Positions 24,109-35,992 of a DNA stretch of 64,000 nucleotides are shown one piece after another. The DNA comes from Collybiopsis luxurians FD-317 M1 (taxonomy: Eukaryota; Basidiomycota; Agaricomycetes; Agaricales; Omphalotaceae). A program made the translations under genes and the position numbers. Position 1 is the first letter of the stretch. Every line of letters begins with the position of its first letter. The notes below the pieces were generated by a model. The model saw nothing but the letters and a program-made list of their open reading frames with translations, did no database searches and was not told where the DNA came from. The stretch lies in assembly GCA_000827265.1 (NCBI GenBank), contig KN834761.1, positions 127,841-191,840 on the forward strand, read 5' to 3'.

Positions 24109-24553
24109 ATGAAATTGTACGTCGTCTTTACAGCCAACATCGATCGCCTTGTGCTGACTCCATATCCAGCACCAACAACACTGACCGCATCTATGATCTC
24201 CATGCTCGCCATGGGCAGAAGCGCATTCGCCAAGTCTGAAGGCGTTGCCTACGCTAGCAACAGCTGCACCGGGGTCAGTACTGGCACCCCTCACTTTGGT
24301 GACGCATTCTGCACCCCTCTCACTGGGGGTCCTTGGGATAGTATCAAATTCTATACCGGTAACACTTGTGCATCTGTTTAATATTGCTCGTTTGACTTAT
24401 TCCTTTGTAGATGGTGCCACGCAATGCTTCTACTCGTTCACGAATTTGGACTGCGATCCCTCCGGTTTCGTCGAGGTATTTGAGTTCTCTGGAGCTGGAT
24501 GCTTCGGAGGTCTTGCAGGTGGCATCCATTCCTTTCAGAAGAAGGAGTGCTAA
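24109..24553 (+). CDS. Small cysteine-containing, probably secreted protein
   Basis: Two exons (24109-24358 and 24411-24553) join in phase through a GTAACA..GTAG intron to give 130 residues. A hydrophobic segment (ASMISMLAMGRSAFA, about residues 28-42) is followed by a Cys- and Gly-rich part with six Cys residues (NSCTG, AFCTP, TQCFYSF, NLDCDPS, GAGCFGG and the C-terminal KKEC). This looks like a small secreted cysteine-rich fungal protein. The first 27 residues make an unusual lead for a signal peptide, so the true start or a further small intron may differ (GTACGT follows the ATGAAATT). A TATAAATA box lies about 65 bp upstream. No known family recognised. Confidence 0.6.
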
Positions 24554-25171
24554 GTGGGGTTGACATAAAGATTCAACTCAAAAAAGGTCCATCTTTTCGT
24601 TTTAAAGCTGGGGTCGTACGAAGGATATTATCATGAAACAGAGCTCGAGTGAAATAGGTACTCCCGTAAGACAGAATAGAGATTGAATTAAGTTTAGAAA
24701 ATGTGTTGGGAATATTCTTTGGCATTCCATGCAGCGGTATCGCGCACAGCTGCGCGTATTATCGGTTCTATCCTAGGCTCCGTCCGCTATCAACCTTTAT
24801 CATCTCGACTCCGGTTTGTTCGTTGCCAACCTTCCGCAGCTGTGAAACTTTTATTTACAAGATAGAGAGCTTCAAATTCGTTTAGGATCTTACCCTAGGC
24901 AAAAACAAATGACCTGGTGCGAGCAACTAGTATCATACTGGGAAAGTCGGAATTTCTCTTCTCTTTTTTTTTTGTCCAATTTGCCAGTCAGACCTGCTCG
25001 AAGCTGATCCTTCTATTCCATTACTACTGACCTTCATTTCATCATTCTTGAGAGATTCCTCAAACTCGTATCATCGCCCGACCATGATGCATGATGAACG
25101 AGCGCCTAGCTGCTATTTTCGGCGCCTTTTTTAATCTTATCTTGATCGTGTCCTTCTGAAAAACCGCCACC
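24554..25171. other. Intergenic; promoter of the NR2C2AP-like gene
   Basis: No gene seen. From about 24960 the sequence is duplicated at 35993-36200, including the block around catgatgcatgatgaac. This marks the left edge of a segmental duplication. The gccaccatgg at the gene start fits a Kozak context well. Confidence 0.5.
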
Positions 25172-25863
25172 ATGGCCGCTATGAGTCGGTCCACAACTTC
25201 CCTCATAACTCCAGAGACGACGATAAAGTAGGTAACGTATCGTTTTCTTTAGGTATAATGTTTACCTTTTAATCTCTTTCACTTGTATACCTGTGCACCC
25301 AATCTATATCGTTCACTTCAATCAAATCTCTAAAAATTGACTAGAGTCAGTTCAACACTGGACAAATCTGTAGGCAAGAAGAATCTTACTGATGGGAACC
25401 CGGAGACGTGCTGGACAAGCCAGCAGGTATGTGTGTGCTCTTCGTTTCCGGCTGTTCTTCGGCTGGTCTTTGACCTGATCTTTTTTAGGGCCTACCACAA
25501 ACTATCACCCTCGTATTCCCAGCCGACCCCTCTCCCAGTATCATAATTCCGAAAATGCTTTCATTAACATTTCAAGGAGGATTTGTAGGTCGGACATGTG
25601 CGGTTCATGTTCGCCTCAACGATCCTGAGAAAGATGGGAAAGCCGACTGGACGCTGCTGACCTACGTTTACCCCGAGGACGTGAATAGACGGCAGATATT
25701 TTCGTTACCAGACTTACCTAGTAGGCTGAATCAGGAGTCGGGGCAGGAGACGACCGCGGAGACGAGAGGCATTAGTGCTCTCAGACTCACCTTTGAGACC
25801 AGCTCGGACTTCTTTGGACGGGTAACGGTGTACGATTTGAGCCTCGAAGGGGTTTCTATGTAG
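25172..25863 (+). CDS. NR2C2AP-like protein (galactose-binding-like fold)
   Basis: Three exons (25172-25227, 25345-25426, 25489-25863) join in phase to 170 residues. The joined protein reads VSSTLDKSVGKKNLTDGNPE, then TCWTSQQGLPQTITLVFP, LTFQGGFVGRTCAVHV, DVNRRQIFSLPD and a C-terminal LRLTFETSSDFFGRVTVYDL. This order (GKKxLxDxxxETCWxSxQG, FQGGF, FYPED, DFFGRVxxY) is that of nuclear receptor 2C2-associated protein, a small conserved eukaryotic protein with a discoidin-like beta sandwich. The animal name refers to a receptor fungi lack, so the fungal role is unknown. An exon-1 relic with the same promoter lies at 36200-36249. Stop codon TAG at 25861. Confidence 0.9.
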
Positions 25864-26095
25864 AGATTGGTGATAATCTGACGGTTAGATTGCGTGGACT
25901 CATAAAGTAGTCTTAGACTCCGCTATGAAGTACGTCTTTGCTCAAGCTATTGGCCTGACTTTGCTGTGAAAGTCGTACGTTCCTCTACATTTTGGCGTTA
26001 TAACAACTCAAACATCGATCTACGGTCCTTTCAAATCAGGTGTCGCAATCTAAATTCAGTCCATTATCCTACTCGTTTCGGGTCAAAACTCTCTA

Positions 26096-27192
26096 TCACG
26101 CAGGAATATCGCTGACGTGTGGGATCCTAAATACTGTGCCCCCAACGTCCTGAGGCTTGAGGAACCCTCCATTGATCGTGAAATAAAGATCATCCTCGTC
26201 GCTCTTCAGCCTACCAAACTCTACTGCAGCAGCTCCATAGTACGTTGAGTCGTTCGGATTTCCCGCCAGAACCTGGATGGCCTTTGTTTTCGTATCGATT
26301 CGAACAATCTCATTGGGCCCGAATAAAGCGATGTAGATGTATTTGCCTTCCTTGTCCAAAATAAAGTCCTGTGCGGTGCTTAGGTTGTCCACTACAAGCT
26401 CTGCCTCTCCTTTCGCAAGACCGTGCTCGTCGATGACGACCCGACCAATGAGGCCCTTGGCATCGTTAGAAAAGTAGAGGTATTTGACGCTATTGTCCTC
26501 GAACACATGGACACCGACGACGGCACTGGATATATCCGTGGCATTGGAAGGGTTATTCGTGAGTGTGTCGTTGATGGCCACGCAATACTCTCCCGTGTAG
26601 ACGTTCAGCAGATTAATTACACCGATCCGGCTATCAGCAACGTAAACTAACCCCTCTTCACGGTTGAAGACGCCCATGCCGTTCAGGAGGAGTGATTCGT
26701 TGAAGTCGGCTACTTTGTCGACGGCGACGTGGTTGGGGAAGCAGGTCATGTTGACGTGGTAGACGGCCCAGTGTCCTGGCACGACCTCGTGGGTCACCAA
26801 AGAGATGTTCCCGAGGGTGACGTAGAATTGGTCTTGGGCGACTTCCGTGATGCCGTGGATGTCGAAGTAGTCTTCAAAGCTGTGAATAAAAGTCGCGCTG
26901 CCGTTGATTTTTGGATCGACTTGGTACAGGATTGGCTCATTGTCGAAGCCGACGATGATCTCGCCGGATTTTCGGACGGCGAGGTTCTCGAGGCTGACGT
27001 TCAAACCGAAGTTGTGGATAGTTTCTATTGCGACTGAGGTTGAATTATCTGAAGAAATCGTGGTCACTGTCAGAATAGATTCATTGACTGAATGAATGAG
27101 GAGTGTTGACCTTTCTTTCCATCAGATGCTGAAGCACCAAGGCTCATAGCTAACGAGCTGAAGAGCATAGTGGCAAGCAGAGAAATGCCCAT
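26096..27192 (-). CDS. Secreted SMP-30/gluconolactonase-like beta-propeller protein (copy 1)
   Basis: Exon 1 27192-27111 encodes a signal peptide (MGISLLATMLFSSLA..GASASDG). Exon 2 27066-26096 follows in phase, giving 350 residues. The mature part has repeated propeller-blade motifs: NLAVRKSGEIIVGFDNEPIL, DQFYVTLGNISLVT, EEGLVYVADSRIGVINLLNV, VKYLYFSNDAKGLIGRVVID, DFILDKEGKYIYIALFGPNE and YGAAAVEFGR. Such six-bladed proteins are common in fungal secretomes and are annotated SMP-30/NHL-like. They may be sugar-lactone hydrolases, but I cannot point to metal ligands with confidence. There are several N-glycosylation sequons (NGSA, NISL, NESL, NDTL). Two further copies lie at 36214-36549 (fragment) and 39467-40552 (complete). 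Confidence 0.85.
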
Positions 27193-28235
27193 CGCGGATG
27201 TAGTTGATTCTGGTACAGCAAAAAGGCCAACTTGCGATATGCGGTTGGAGAACCCGCTGGAGTTGGAGTTGGGTTGAGAGTTATTTAAACCAAAGATTAT
27301 GCGGCGCCGAGATACGTATACATAACTGTCGGTTAATGTAGTAATAGCTCTTCTGTCAGTATATAGTGTATAGCAGGGGAGTCTTTGACGGGAAGAGTTT
27401 TGGTAAACGAGTTAGACCACAGAACATATGGAACCAGATTGTTGGAAAATGAATTTTTAATGAGGGATCACATCAGTCGGCATTTAAATGAGACAACATT
27501 AACAGACACAGTCGGAATGGACTTCTGAAACCCAGTCGGAAATTTCCAAGTAGCGCAGTGAACAGCCTTCTACTCACAACATTACGAAGTGCACATATTC
27601 AAGATAGATTTTATGTTATTAATCTTAGGCCTGAACATTGATTTTGATAATGCTAAGTGCTCTGTCATTAGTTGCCCGCGGCCGAGCCGGTCAATTAAAG
27701 CTTAGCTTGTAGAAAAATTGACCAGAATGTTCGTTAAAACAGGGCTTCACTCGCCAAGTGGAGGTGGAGGTGGAGGTGGAATGAGCGGGGACCGGGATCA
27801 CGGTCATGTTGCGGCCAGACATCGGAGGTTAACTTGTGAGGAGCACGTCGAAACTACAGTGTTCCCCAAATCCTAGCTAAAAAGATGCCCAGCCCATCTT
27901 CCATGATCTATCAAAAGCAATGACTGCCATACCGCTCCATTTGTGAGAGAGATAAGAGCGGGCAGTTGTCAGCGATCCCGCCGTTTCACTACTAGGAGTT
28001 GGCGCCGGCCACTCGGACCTCGGTAGTGACATCGGCCGCAGGAGGAAAGCATATGATCTCCGCTGTGAAGCTCTATTAGTATCTGTCGCGAAGAGGGAAA
28101 AGTAGGGCTAAGGATGGCCTCTATCCAAAGCTCTACCTCTATCTTTACCTCTCCTTTCAATTCACTATGACTGGTTCGATTTTTCTCGACCGTAATTATT
28201 ACTGTAAATAGATTTGAAATAAATTCATATTTTCT
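27193..28235. other. Duplicated non-coding block behind the SMP-30-like gene
   Basis: This stretch is repeated at 36550-37690, for example the shared acttgtgaggagcacgtcga segment (27833 and 37348). Similarity stops abruptly at about 28163, just after ctttacctctcctttcaatt. A GGTGGAG-type short tandem repeat lies at 27760-27780. No gene is seen; it includes the SMP-30 promoter with gttatttaaacc at about 27280. Confidence 0.6.
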
Positions 28236-28772
28236 AGGGCTCTTCACCGTACCGTAGACGGTCTGGACAGGCACCGTATCTGGCTGTACCGTACACCGTA
28301 ATACGGTCATATTACGGTCAACCATTGGTATGCCACATTGTTTCTTTAAAATTTGCTCTTGACCATCAGGTTTCATTTCAAAGACCTGTTTCAGTGCTGT
28401 GTATAGTATTTAGCCTTAGTGGCTGCTTCATGATTAACAGTAAATCAAGGCAATGGCTGCCTTATCAATTTTTAGTATGCTTTTTTTTTTTTTCATTTTT
28501 GTTAGCAAAATTATGGTTCACAGTGGACATGTTTTACCCAGAGGCTTTGATGTCAGAGTATCTAATGATTTATGAAGTATGAAATGTACCTATTGAGATT
28601 CTACTACTAGTTCGTGAATAAGTAAACTGTAAACTATGATACAGCTGTATTTCTACCGTACGGTACTGTAGCAATAAATTGTGATCCATATTTTGCCATA
28701 CTGTACCCATACTGTGACCGTATATGGGAGAATCTGACTGTACCGTATATGGTACATATGGTGAAGAGCCCT
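28236..28772. mobile_element. Non-autonomous DNA transposon (MITE-like) with terminal inverted repeats
   Basis: The left end GGGCTCTTCACC is matched by the right end GGTGAAGAGCCC, each flanked outside by TA, consistent with a TA target-site duplication. Subterminal sequence on both sides is full of short mirrored CCGTA/TACGG motifs. The 537-bp body has no coding frame of note. TA duplication plus short TIRs suggests mobilisation by a Tc1/mariner-type transposase; the source element is not identifiable here. Confidence 0.75.
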
Positions 28773-29118
28773 AGTATTTTTGACCGAAAAAATATTCAAA
28801 ATTTGGAGCTTTTTTCGCCCAGAATTATAATCAAAAACAGGAAGACAATGAAAGGCGAATTTCGCTTGTAAAAGCATTCAATATCCCTTTCCACTGCATA
28901 CAAATTTCAGTAAGTTTTGCCACTTATGGTAAACTTATGAGAAATAGATACAAATAAATTTCCATAAAAGGAATTTCCCACAATTTTAAATGTAAGTTTA
29001 CCATTTTAAGTGGCAACTAAAAGACATTGATTTCGGTGGTTATTGTTTCCAATTTTTGTTCATAAAGGCATTTGAATTTCCTTCATTATTCAATTCAAAT
29101 TTTGTGAGTAATTAAATA
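28773..29118. other. AT-rich spacer with a small inverted repeat
   Basis: Between two transposons. Contains an imperfect inverted repeat: gccacttatggtaaactta at about 28919 against taagtttaccattttaagtggc at about 28993. It may form a hairpin or be the remains of another small element. No gene. Confidence 0.4.
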
Positions 29119-32100
29119 AGGTAGGCGACAAGCAAACCCAGCTAACCCCACGTGACTGAGCCTTTCACTCCTTTTTGGGACACATACGGGCACTTCATGC
29201 TCAATCTCCTCATAACTTCATATCTAGGACAATTCTCCCAAATCTGTGCCTAAATTCTCTTCGAATATATCTCATATTCATTCTCAAATTTTCCCAAAAT
29301 TTTTAGCTTAGAATTGAGAGACTTATTTACAAAATATTACTAAAAATGCAACTATTTACAGGATACATGATGAGAATGATATGCTACAATGCAAAATATT
29401 ACTGCAAATACTGTAGTATTCATATATGCAAAGAAATTAGTATAGAGAATTGTAACTAGGTAATGTCTTCATCTAGCAATTCCTCCATAATCTTTTCTGG
29501 AAGGATATGATGTCCTTGGTACTTACATGTTGCCCAGGCTGCTTGTTGTCCACTGAGTCCCTTTGAATAAGCATCCATGAACTGGTGTGTATGAGTAACA
29601 AAATGTTGGATTGATAGCAAGGGAACCTGATTTAATGATTCCAAGGCATTTCGGCGAAGATCATCTTCTTTTTTTGACTCTGGATAGAAGTGATAAACTC
29701 ATTTTGTGTACCCCCAGCACTGCTCAATAGGGTTGAGTTCACAATGAAACTTGGGGGGAAAAACCACCTGAAAGCCTCTACTCTGACATTCAGCCTCAAG
29801 GAGAGACTCAACCTTAATGAAGTCTGGCTGATTGTACAACAAAAGCCTGGGCACTTGAGCTTCTTGACCTTTTCCTTAGAAGCATCAATTCCTTGTTCAG
29901 CCAAGATTGCCTCTATTCCTTTGAAATATCTGGGAAAAGTTGGGTGGTCATCTGGATAGTAAAGATCCTGTGGCTGACTGTCTGCAAATTTTCCAGGCCC
30001 CATTTGAACCTTGACCTTTGAGAGTTTCCCATCACTCCTATACATTGGCATGCCATTCAGATCCCATTCTGTCACATTCACACCAAAAGATTTTGATGGA
30101 CCTCAAGGCATATTACATGCTGAGAGTGATCCATCAGCACATTTCAGGTGAGTTGTAGCATTGTCATAAATGAAGACATGCTCATAATCAGGGAACCATT
30201 TGGTGAGAATGTCCATAGCAATGTGGGCTTGGGCTCGGATGTCCTCTGAGGTAAAGTAACCATCTTTGTTTTTTCCTGGTTTGAACTTGCACTGGGCTCT
30301 TTCACAACCATCTGGACTAATGAGCCACCCAAACTCTCCAGAAACAAAATCTGCAATCATCAGCATCACCCCTTCACCCTTGGCAGCAAGTTTATAGTCC
30401 TCTGAATCCTTATGGTACCATCTTTTTGATGACAATCATGTGTGTAGAATATAGTTTCATCATGATACCAAATAATGATTCGTTTGCCATTCAGAGTGGG
30501 AGGAGGAAGGGGAAGACCATCAGAATCAAATATCTGGCATTGCAGAAGGAGCATGTGCATTTGGGAAATGAACTGTTTATCTCGATCATGGACAACATCT
30601 TCATGCTCATGGCCATCCTTGTACTACCCTTTTTTAGGCTGGGAAAACTGGTAGTTAAGTGTGTTCAAGTACCTCTGAGTTGTCTGCAGGCTGATAGTTT
30701 TGTCAATGGTGTGTTTTTCCATGACCTCTGGATGAGCAAGAAACTGAACCAATTTTTCTGCAGAAATTTTATTGCCTAATTCCTGCAGATACAGGTTGAT
30801 ATTGTTAACAAGATCTTCATCTCTGAGCGTGCAAGTTGTCCATTGGCTGTAAGGATTGTTTGGAAGAAGCTTTCAATCTTTAATGTATGTGCATCCAAGA
30901 ATCCATAACTGATGAGCACAGTAAGTACCCTGTCCAAGTGTAATTGCAGCTTGAATTGATGATGTGCACCATTCTCCATATGTCTTTGACTGTAAATCAG
31001 TGTAGAGTTTTAGGAAAGCTCGCATTCCTTCCAACTTTTCTCACATGAAGAAGTCTATATGTAGATGTTTGTATCCACCACTCAGTCCCTGAGGTTCGCC
31101 TCTCAAGTGTGCTAGCAAATTGGTGATGGCATCCTGTGCTGATTCAATGGTTTGAGCCTCATGGAGTCTACCATCTGCAGAATGCCATTCATCCCAGAAG
31201 TTGCATGCATTCTGCTTTTGGCACTCATCCTTCTTGCACTTCCTATTCTCTTTCTGGCACTGTCACTTCTGAACATGAGGAGAATGCAGTGAATGTGGAG
31301 TATTCAATGTGCCATTGTCCAATTGTTCATTAGTACTGGTGGATGCCTCTGAAGATGCAATAATGGAGTTGCAATTGATCTCACACACTGATCTCAGAAT
31401 TGATGAATTTGACCCAGAGTCAAGCATTAATGCATCAACGGGTGTGGAGTCTTTTGCAAGACAACAACATGCTAGAATGGAGACATCATCCTCAAGAGTG
31501 GGAGGTTCTGGGTGCAAAGAAACTGATTTTTTCTTCTTTTTTGGACTAATATGTTCTAATTTTGATGTGAGATGTATGAGCAAATGACTAGATTTTATAG
31601 GAGGTGATTGCGACAGTAGTTTAGGAGGATTAGGAAGTTGAAATGAAGACTGCAGAGAATTTTGATTGGCAGCAAATAATGCATCTTCTGGGGATGCATT
31701 TTTGCAATTTGACATGGGAAGCACACTTGGATGTCAACAAGGAGACATGTCCAGAAAGACATCCTCATCATCAGGCTTGCTTATGACATGTTTGTCTTCA
31801 TTGTTGCCCACAGGTTGTGACTAAGAATGTCATTTAATGTTAGTGGTTACTTCAATCTTTAGTTTCCATCTGCATGCACCTTTGTGGTCTCAAATTTGCT
31901 CCTTTTTCTAGGTGAGAGCCTCTCTATAGTGCCTTGTACCTCATGTCCCAAGTTTCTCATTCATCAAAAGACCCATGCTTTGCGCTTGCCCATTGAAGAT
32001 TGTGGTGGAGGCAGTGAAGGAGATGAATTTTGTATTCTGTAACTTCTCAAAGATCTCCTTCAAACTGGGAATTATTTATCTTTACTTGAATGACAACTTA

Positions 32101-32408
32101 AACTCCTGCTTCTGGGGTTTCTGCAAGATGTAATTGAAGTTAAAATGAATTTATTCTGTGCCACAGTTAAGAAATTGTGTAATTCAACAAAGATCAGTAA
32201 ATAAGTCTCTCAATTTTAAGCTAAAAATTCCAGGAAAATTTGAGAATGAATATGAGATATATTTGAAGAGAATTTAGGCACAGATTTGGGAGAATCATCC
32301 TAGATATGAAGTTATGAGGAGATTGAGCATGAAGCACCTGTATGTGTCCCAAAAAGGAGCAAAAGGCTCAGTCACATGGGGTTAGCTGGGTTTGCTTGTC
32401 ACCTACCT
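29119..32408 (-). mobile_element. DNA transposon with about 210-bp terminal inverted repeats and a decayed DDE transposase
   Basis: The ends are inverted copies of each other over roughly 210 bases (29119-29335 against 32195-32408) starting AGGTAGGYGACAAGCAAACC, each flanked by TA. The minus strand holds a transposase in several frames: WYHDETIF (30478 region), VFIYDNATTHLKC (about 30150), KFHCELNPIEQCWGYTK (about 29700-29750) and RFMDAY-like HQFMDAYSKGLSGQQAAWA (29520-29590). These are the D, D and E motif regions of a transposase type common in Agaricomycetes; TA duplication and LNPIE point to the IS630/Tc1/mariner group. Frameshifts and stops show it is dead as an autonomous element. Confidence 0.85.
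29456..31724 (-). pseudogene. DDE transposase of the 29119-32408 element
   Basis: Read on the minus strand from a Ser/Lys-rich N-terminal part (31724-31263) through WYHDETIF, GEGVMLMIADFVSGEFGWL, KDGYFTSEDI, AMDILTKWFPDYEHVFIYDN, FHCELNPIEQCWGYTK and a C-terminal frame ending at 29456. The frame changes between 30480 and 30400, near 30100 and near 29830-29700, so at least three indels or stops break it. Catalytic D, D and E regions can still be placed. No function expected. Confidence 0.75.
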
Positions 32409-32833
32409 TACCTTTTTCAGGTGTAAAACAATTATAATTACACCGGGGGAAACGCAATGGGCAATTCCTGGCAGGTCCAGCCAGGAACTGGCAGGAAACT
32501 GGGCTGAGTAATCAGTGAGTGCTGGATCCTGAGTGCTCATTCTTGAATCTTTGCCCAATTCCAGCCTATGGATATAAAAAATAATTGGAATGCAAGTACT
32601 TCATTAAACTATCCTCACCTGAGTTCCAACATTTTATTCTAGATAGAACCTCATTTGCCACATTGTTTATGAAAGCCTCAGCAGTTTTCCCAGTGGAAAT
32701 TTGCAAAGAAAAACATCACACCAAGGACAATGAGCTCTCAGCCAGACACACAATCTGCCATCCAGAAAGTCAGCTTGTGAGTCTTGTCCCAATGCAGCAG
32801 TGGTTGTACCTGAATTGAGTTCTCCAGTACTAC
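32409..32833. other. Spacer between two transposons
   Basis: No gene. Contains a GC-richer self-complementary patch (about 32465-32500, around cctggcaggtccagccagga) that could be a hairpin or another element's end; I could not find its partner. Confidence 0.35.
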
Positions 32834-35800
32834 AGTTGAGGACAGTCAAACACAACAAATTGAATCAAGAATGAACTGTGATTTTTTAAGCCAAACTGAG
32901 GTCTAGATCAGACTCAGAACATCCAAAAAAGTTCAAAAAACCACCTCCAAAGTTTTTCCCACAATGCTTTAAGAACAGCCAAATTTTTGGACCATTTCAC
33001 TGAAAATTCCTATTATGTATATCAGTATCTAGTTAAGAATTGACTCAATCTGCATCATTGCTCATGCCAAAACTGCTCAGTGCTGTCACTGCTTTTTGAC
33101 AGCCCACTCAGCTGCCTTCCCAGTCAGTCCAACCTGATATGCACTCATGAATCTCCATGAATGATTAATGAACCTCTGAATTACATCAACTGGGCATGCA
33201 TTAAGATATTCAAATGTGGCATCCTTTGCTGCCTGAAAGTTTCTCTTTGGTACTTGCCTATATTGATATTTGCACCACCCCCAATACTTGAGTTCAGTGA
33301 GTCAGACCAAATACTAATGAGAAGTGGAAGTTTGCTTACCATCTCAATTGGATTCAGCTCACAATGAAATTTTGGTAAAAAAATGCAGTAATGACCTGCA
33401 TCAGTAATGAGTTATTCAAGCATAGAGGGTTGATTAGTGAAGTCATCTTGTTTACTGAGAAGTCTGGCCATACAGCACCCCTCATTCTCAAAGGGGCAGA
33501 CTGGTGAACACTTTGTCTTCATATTCTTGACATTAAATCCTTGCTTCTTAAGAGTTTGTTGCAGGCCTTTAGCCTGTCCATCTGGAAGTGTCATTCATTG
33601 GATTTTACCACAATACTCTGGAGTGGGATTGGACTGAGGGATGACAGTGTCATGCTGCTTCCGCTGCTTTCCACCATTCCCTTTGTTCATCTCAAAGGCT
33701 TTCAATGCATTGGGACCAAGGGAAGCATGCGCTGAGGATTGGTCAAATATAAATAAGGCTTGACAGTTGGGGTGTGCTTGTTCAAAGATGCTGATTGCAT
33801 TATTTACTTGTGCAAGAAGCTGTTGAGTGTTCCATCAATTGTCTCCATTGGAACCTGGGTAAATCACATGTCTTGTGTCACATGTGATGTTTCCATCTGC
33901 ATCCCAGCAGACCAGATGTCCATCTGCTTCATTAATAAAATCAGAAACATGAATGAGATGTCCTCAGCCTTTCTTCTGTAAGATTGTCTGTCCAGGACCC
34001 AACCTGCAAGAATACTAAGTTTCTGAACTGGCCATGATCAAGCAAATCATTACCAAGCAGATACTTTGAAGTCATTAACATGAAAACTGGATTCATCATG
34101 AAATTGTGCAATGATCTCTTTTTTGCCCGGTAACAAGACAGGTTCCATATGCACTAAATTGGGACTCTCGTAAGGAGCCATCCAATGTTCATACTTGGCC
34201 ATTGCAGGGAGAAAAACTTTGTTACAGTATTCAACAACATCTGGCCTCTCATGCCCATCCATATAAACCCCCTTATGCAGAACTGTCAAATGCCAACCCA
34301 GGGTATTTAACCAGCACTGAGCAGTTCTTTCACATAGAGGGCTTGTTCAATGGATGCCCAGACCAGGGAGAATCTCGGAGTTCAATGCATGCATGAAGGT
34401 GTGAGGAGTGACATCTCCAACCTTCTGGGCAGTCAACCAAGAGCGAGCTGCATTCCACACTGACTCATCAGAGAGCAGAGATCAACAGGTCTGCAGACCA
34501 CCATGCCGTTCCTTTGGAAGCTGTTCAAAAACTTGGTAATGATGTGCCAAGCTTCTTACTCAGTGTGCAAAGTGGTGACCTTCTCCCTCATGCCACTGCA
34601 AAGCAATCTCTTCACTTGCCCTGATTCTCGAGAAACCTTTCAGCTGCAATGTTGCAAAATTATGAATGATAAGCAACTGGTTCATCTGGGCAAGAGGCAT
34701 CCCTCCCTTCTTTGCCTTGGTGAGTTCAGCTTTAATTTGCTCTCAAATTTCAGCCCATCCATGAACATCAGATGGAGATGCAGCTGTATCATTCAGCCCA
34801 TCCTCCCAGTCTTCGGTGCAATCATCCTCTTTAGGCTGAGATTCATTCAGTTTGTCTGATCCACCTTGGAAGGAAAAGGTGGGGGATTTTCAAAAGGAAT
34901 GGGGGATGATCTTGACTTGTCTCTTCTAATATTCAGGTCAGGCTCAACAGACTCAATCCTGATATGAACAGACTCGGCAGAGGATTTTGGTCCAAGGTTT
35001 ACAGGTGTGTGGCCATTGAGTCCAAATGAATCCAACTTCATCTGACTTTACATCTTCGCTTTATAATGCCGCTGAGTTCTTGGGGCCTTCATCACAATGT
35101 CTGGTCCTACAGCATACTCTTTTGGATGCTCTATTTGTTGTGCTCAAGGTTTGATTTTGCCTTAAAAACAAATTGTACCAACCTTTGTGCTCATGTTCTT
35201 TTCTTTGTTTCTGTTTCCTTTCCTTTGCCTCCTCACTCAAGTGTCCTGGGAACCAGTCTTCATCCTTCACATCATTATCCATAGCAGCAGCATAATGAAA
35301 CAGCTTCTCCTTTAGCTCGTCACTGTCAAACCACTCTTCCTCCCAATCATCATCATCCATCTTACATTCCTCCTCTTCATCATCTTCTGCCTCATGTCCA
35401 AACCACTGAGCAAAGCCAGTAAGAGGCTCCTGCACCCAGCACTCTTCTACTGTCTCATTTTTGCCAGGATCTGCTTCATGAAGGGGGGTTACATTTGAAT
35501 TGGTTTGCAAGAGAGGAGAGGAAACATTTCCGGGGACTGTTCTTTGCTGGTTTTTCAAGCCTGCTGTATTTCTTTTGCACTTCGGTGGTTGTCCTTTGGG
35601 CATTTCTGAACTAATGAACTCAAACTCACCACAAATTCTTGCCTTGACTTCATCACGTGCAATAATTTCCTTTTTAGGATGTGAAATTTCGACTGGTTGG
35701 ATATCTTTTCTATTATTGGAATCAACTCAGCTTTGCAGAATAAGCATTTTCCACATATTCCTGAGCCTCTACCCTTTTTTTGAATGGAACGGCCAAATTT

Positions 35801-35964
35801 TGGGGGCCAAAAGGTCAATATTGAGGTCGGTGCAATTTGACTTATTGGAATGTCTTCGCAGGAGTGTAAATATGCACAAAAAATATAAAAAGGATTAATC
35901 TGATGCTACTTGAGCCAGTAATAAATCATTCAAGAAATTTGTCGTGTTTGACTGTCCTCAACTG
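32834..35964 (-). mobile_element. DNA transposon with short TIRs and a decayed DDE transposase
   Basis: The left end CAGTTGAGGACAGTCAAACA is inverted at the right end (35944-35964), and both are flanked by TA. The minus strand carries a second, different transposase: LGWHLTVLHKGVYMDGHERP (34250-34300), IAQFHDESSFHVND (first D), LFIFDQSSAHASLGPNALKA (second D, about 33700-33750), CCMARLLSKQDDFTNQ (about 33440) and YCIFLPKFHCELNPIEM (third acidic, about 33350-33390). In-frame stops at several points show decay. The E motif is shared with the neighbouring element although the rest differs. Confidence 0.85.
33345..35603 (-). pseudogene. DDE transposase of the 32834-35964 element
   Basis: Minus-strand protein remains in order: an acidic N-terminal part (35603-35160) with WFGHEAEDDEEEECKMDDDD; VYMDGHERPDVVEY and FHDESSFHVNDFKVSAW (34289-34050); GPGQTILQKK (about 34000); FIFDQSSAHASLGPNALKAF (about 33700); CCMARLLSKQDDFTNQ (33594-33412); and FLPKFHCELNPIEM. 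Stops occur after QKKG, after GDN and after SMLE. Family as for the element; presumed inactive. Confidence 0.75.
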
Positions 35965-35992
35965 TAGTGTGCCAAGGCTCAACTTGGAAAAC

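Noticed and set aside
26729..27037. Plus-strand ORF rich in Val/Asp
   Set aside because: Antisense shadow of the SMP-30-like gene; the same artefact appears at 40100-40375.
28914..29018. Small inverted repeat as a separate MITE
   Set aside because: Arms are short and imperfect, and no target-site duplication is visible; left as a possible hairpin only.
31309..31587. Plus-strand ORF inside the 29119-32408 element
   Set aside because: Antisense of the transposase N-terminal region; no independent evidence of coding.
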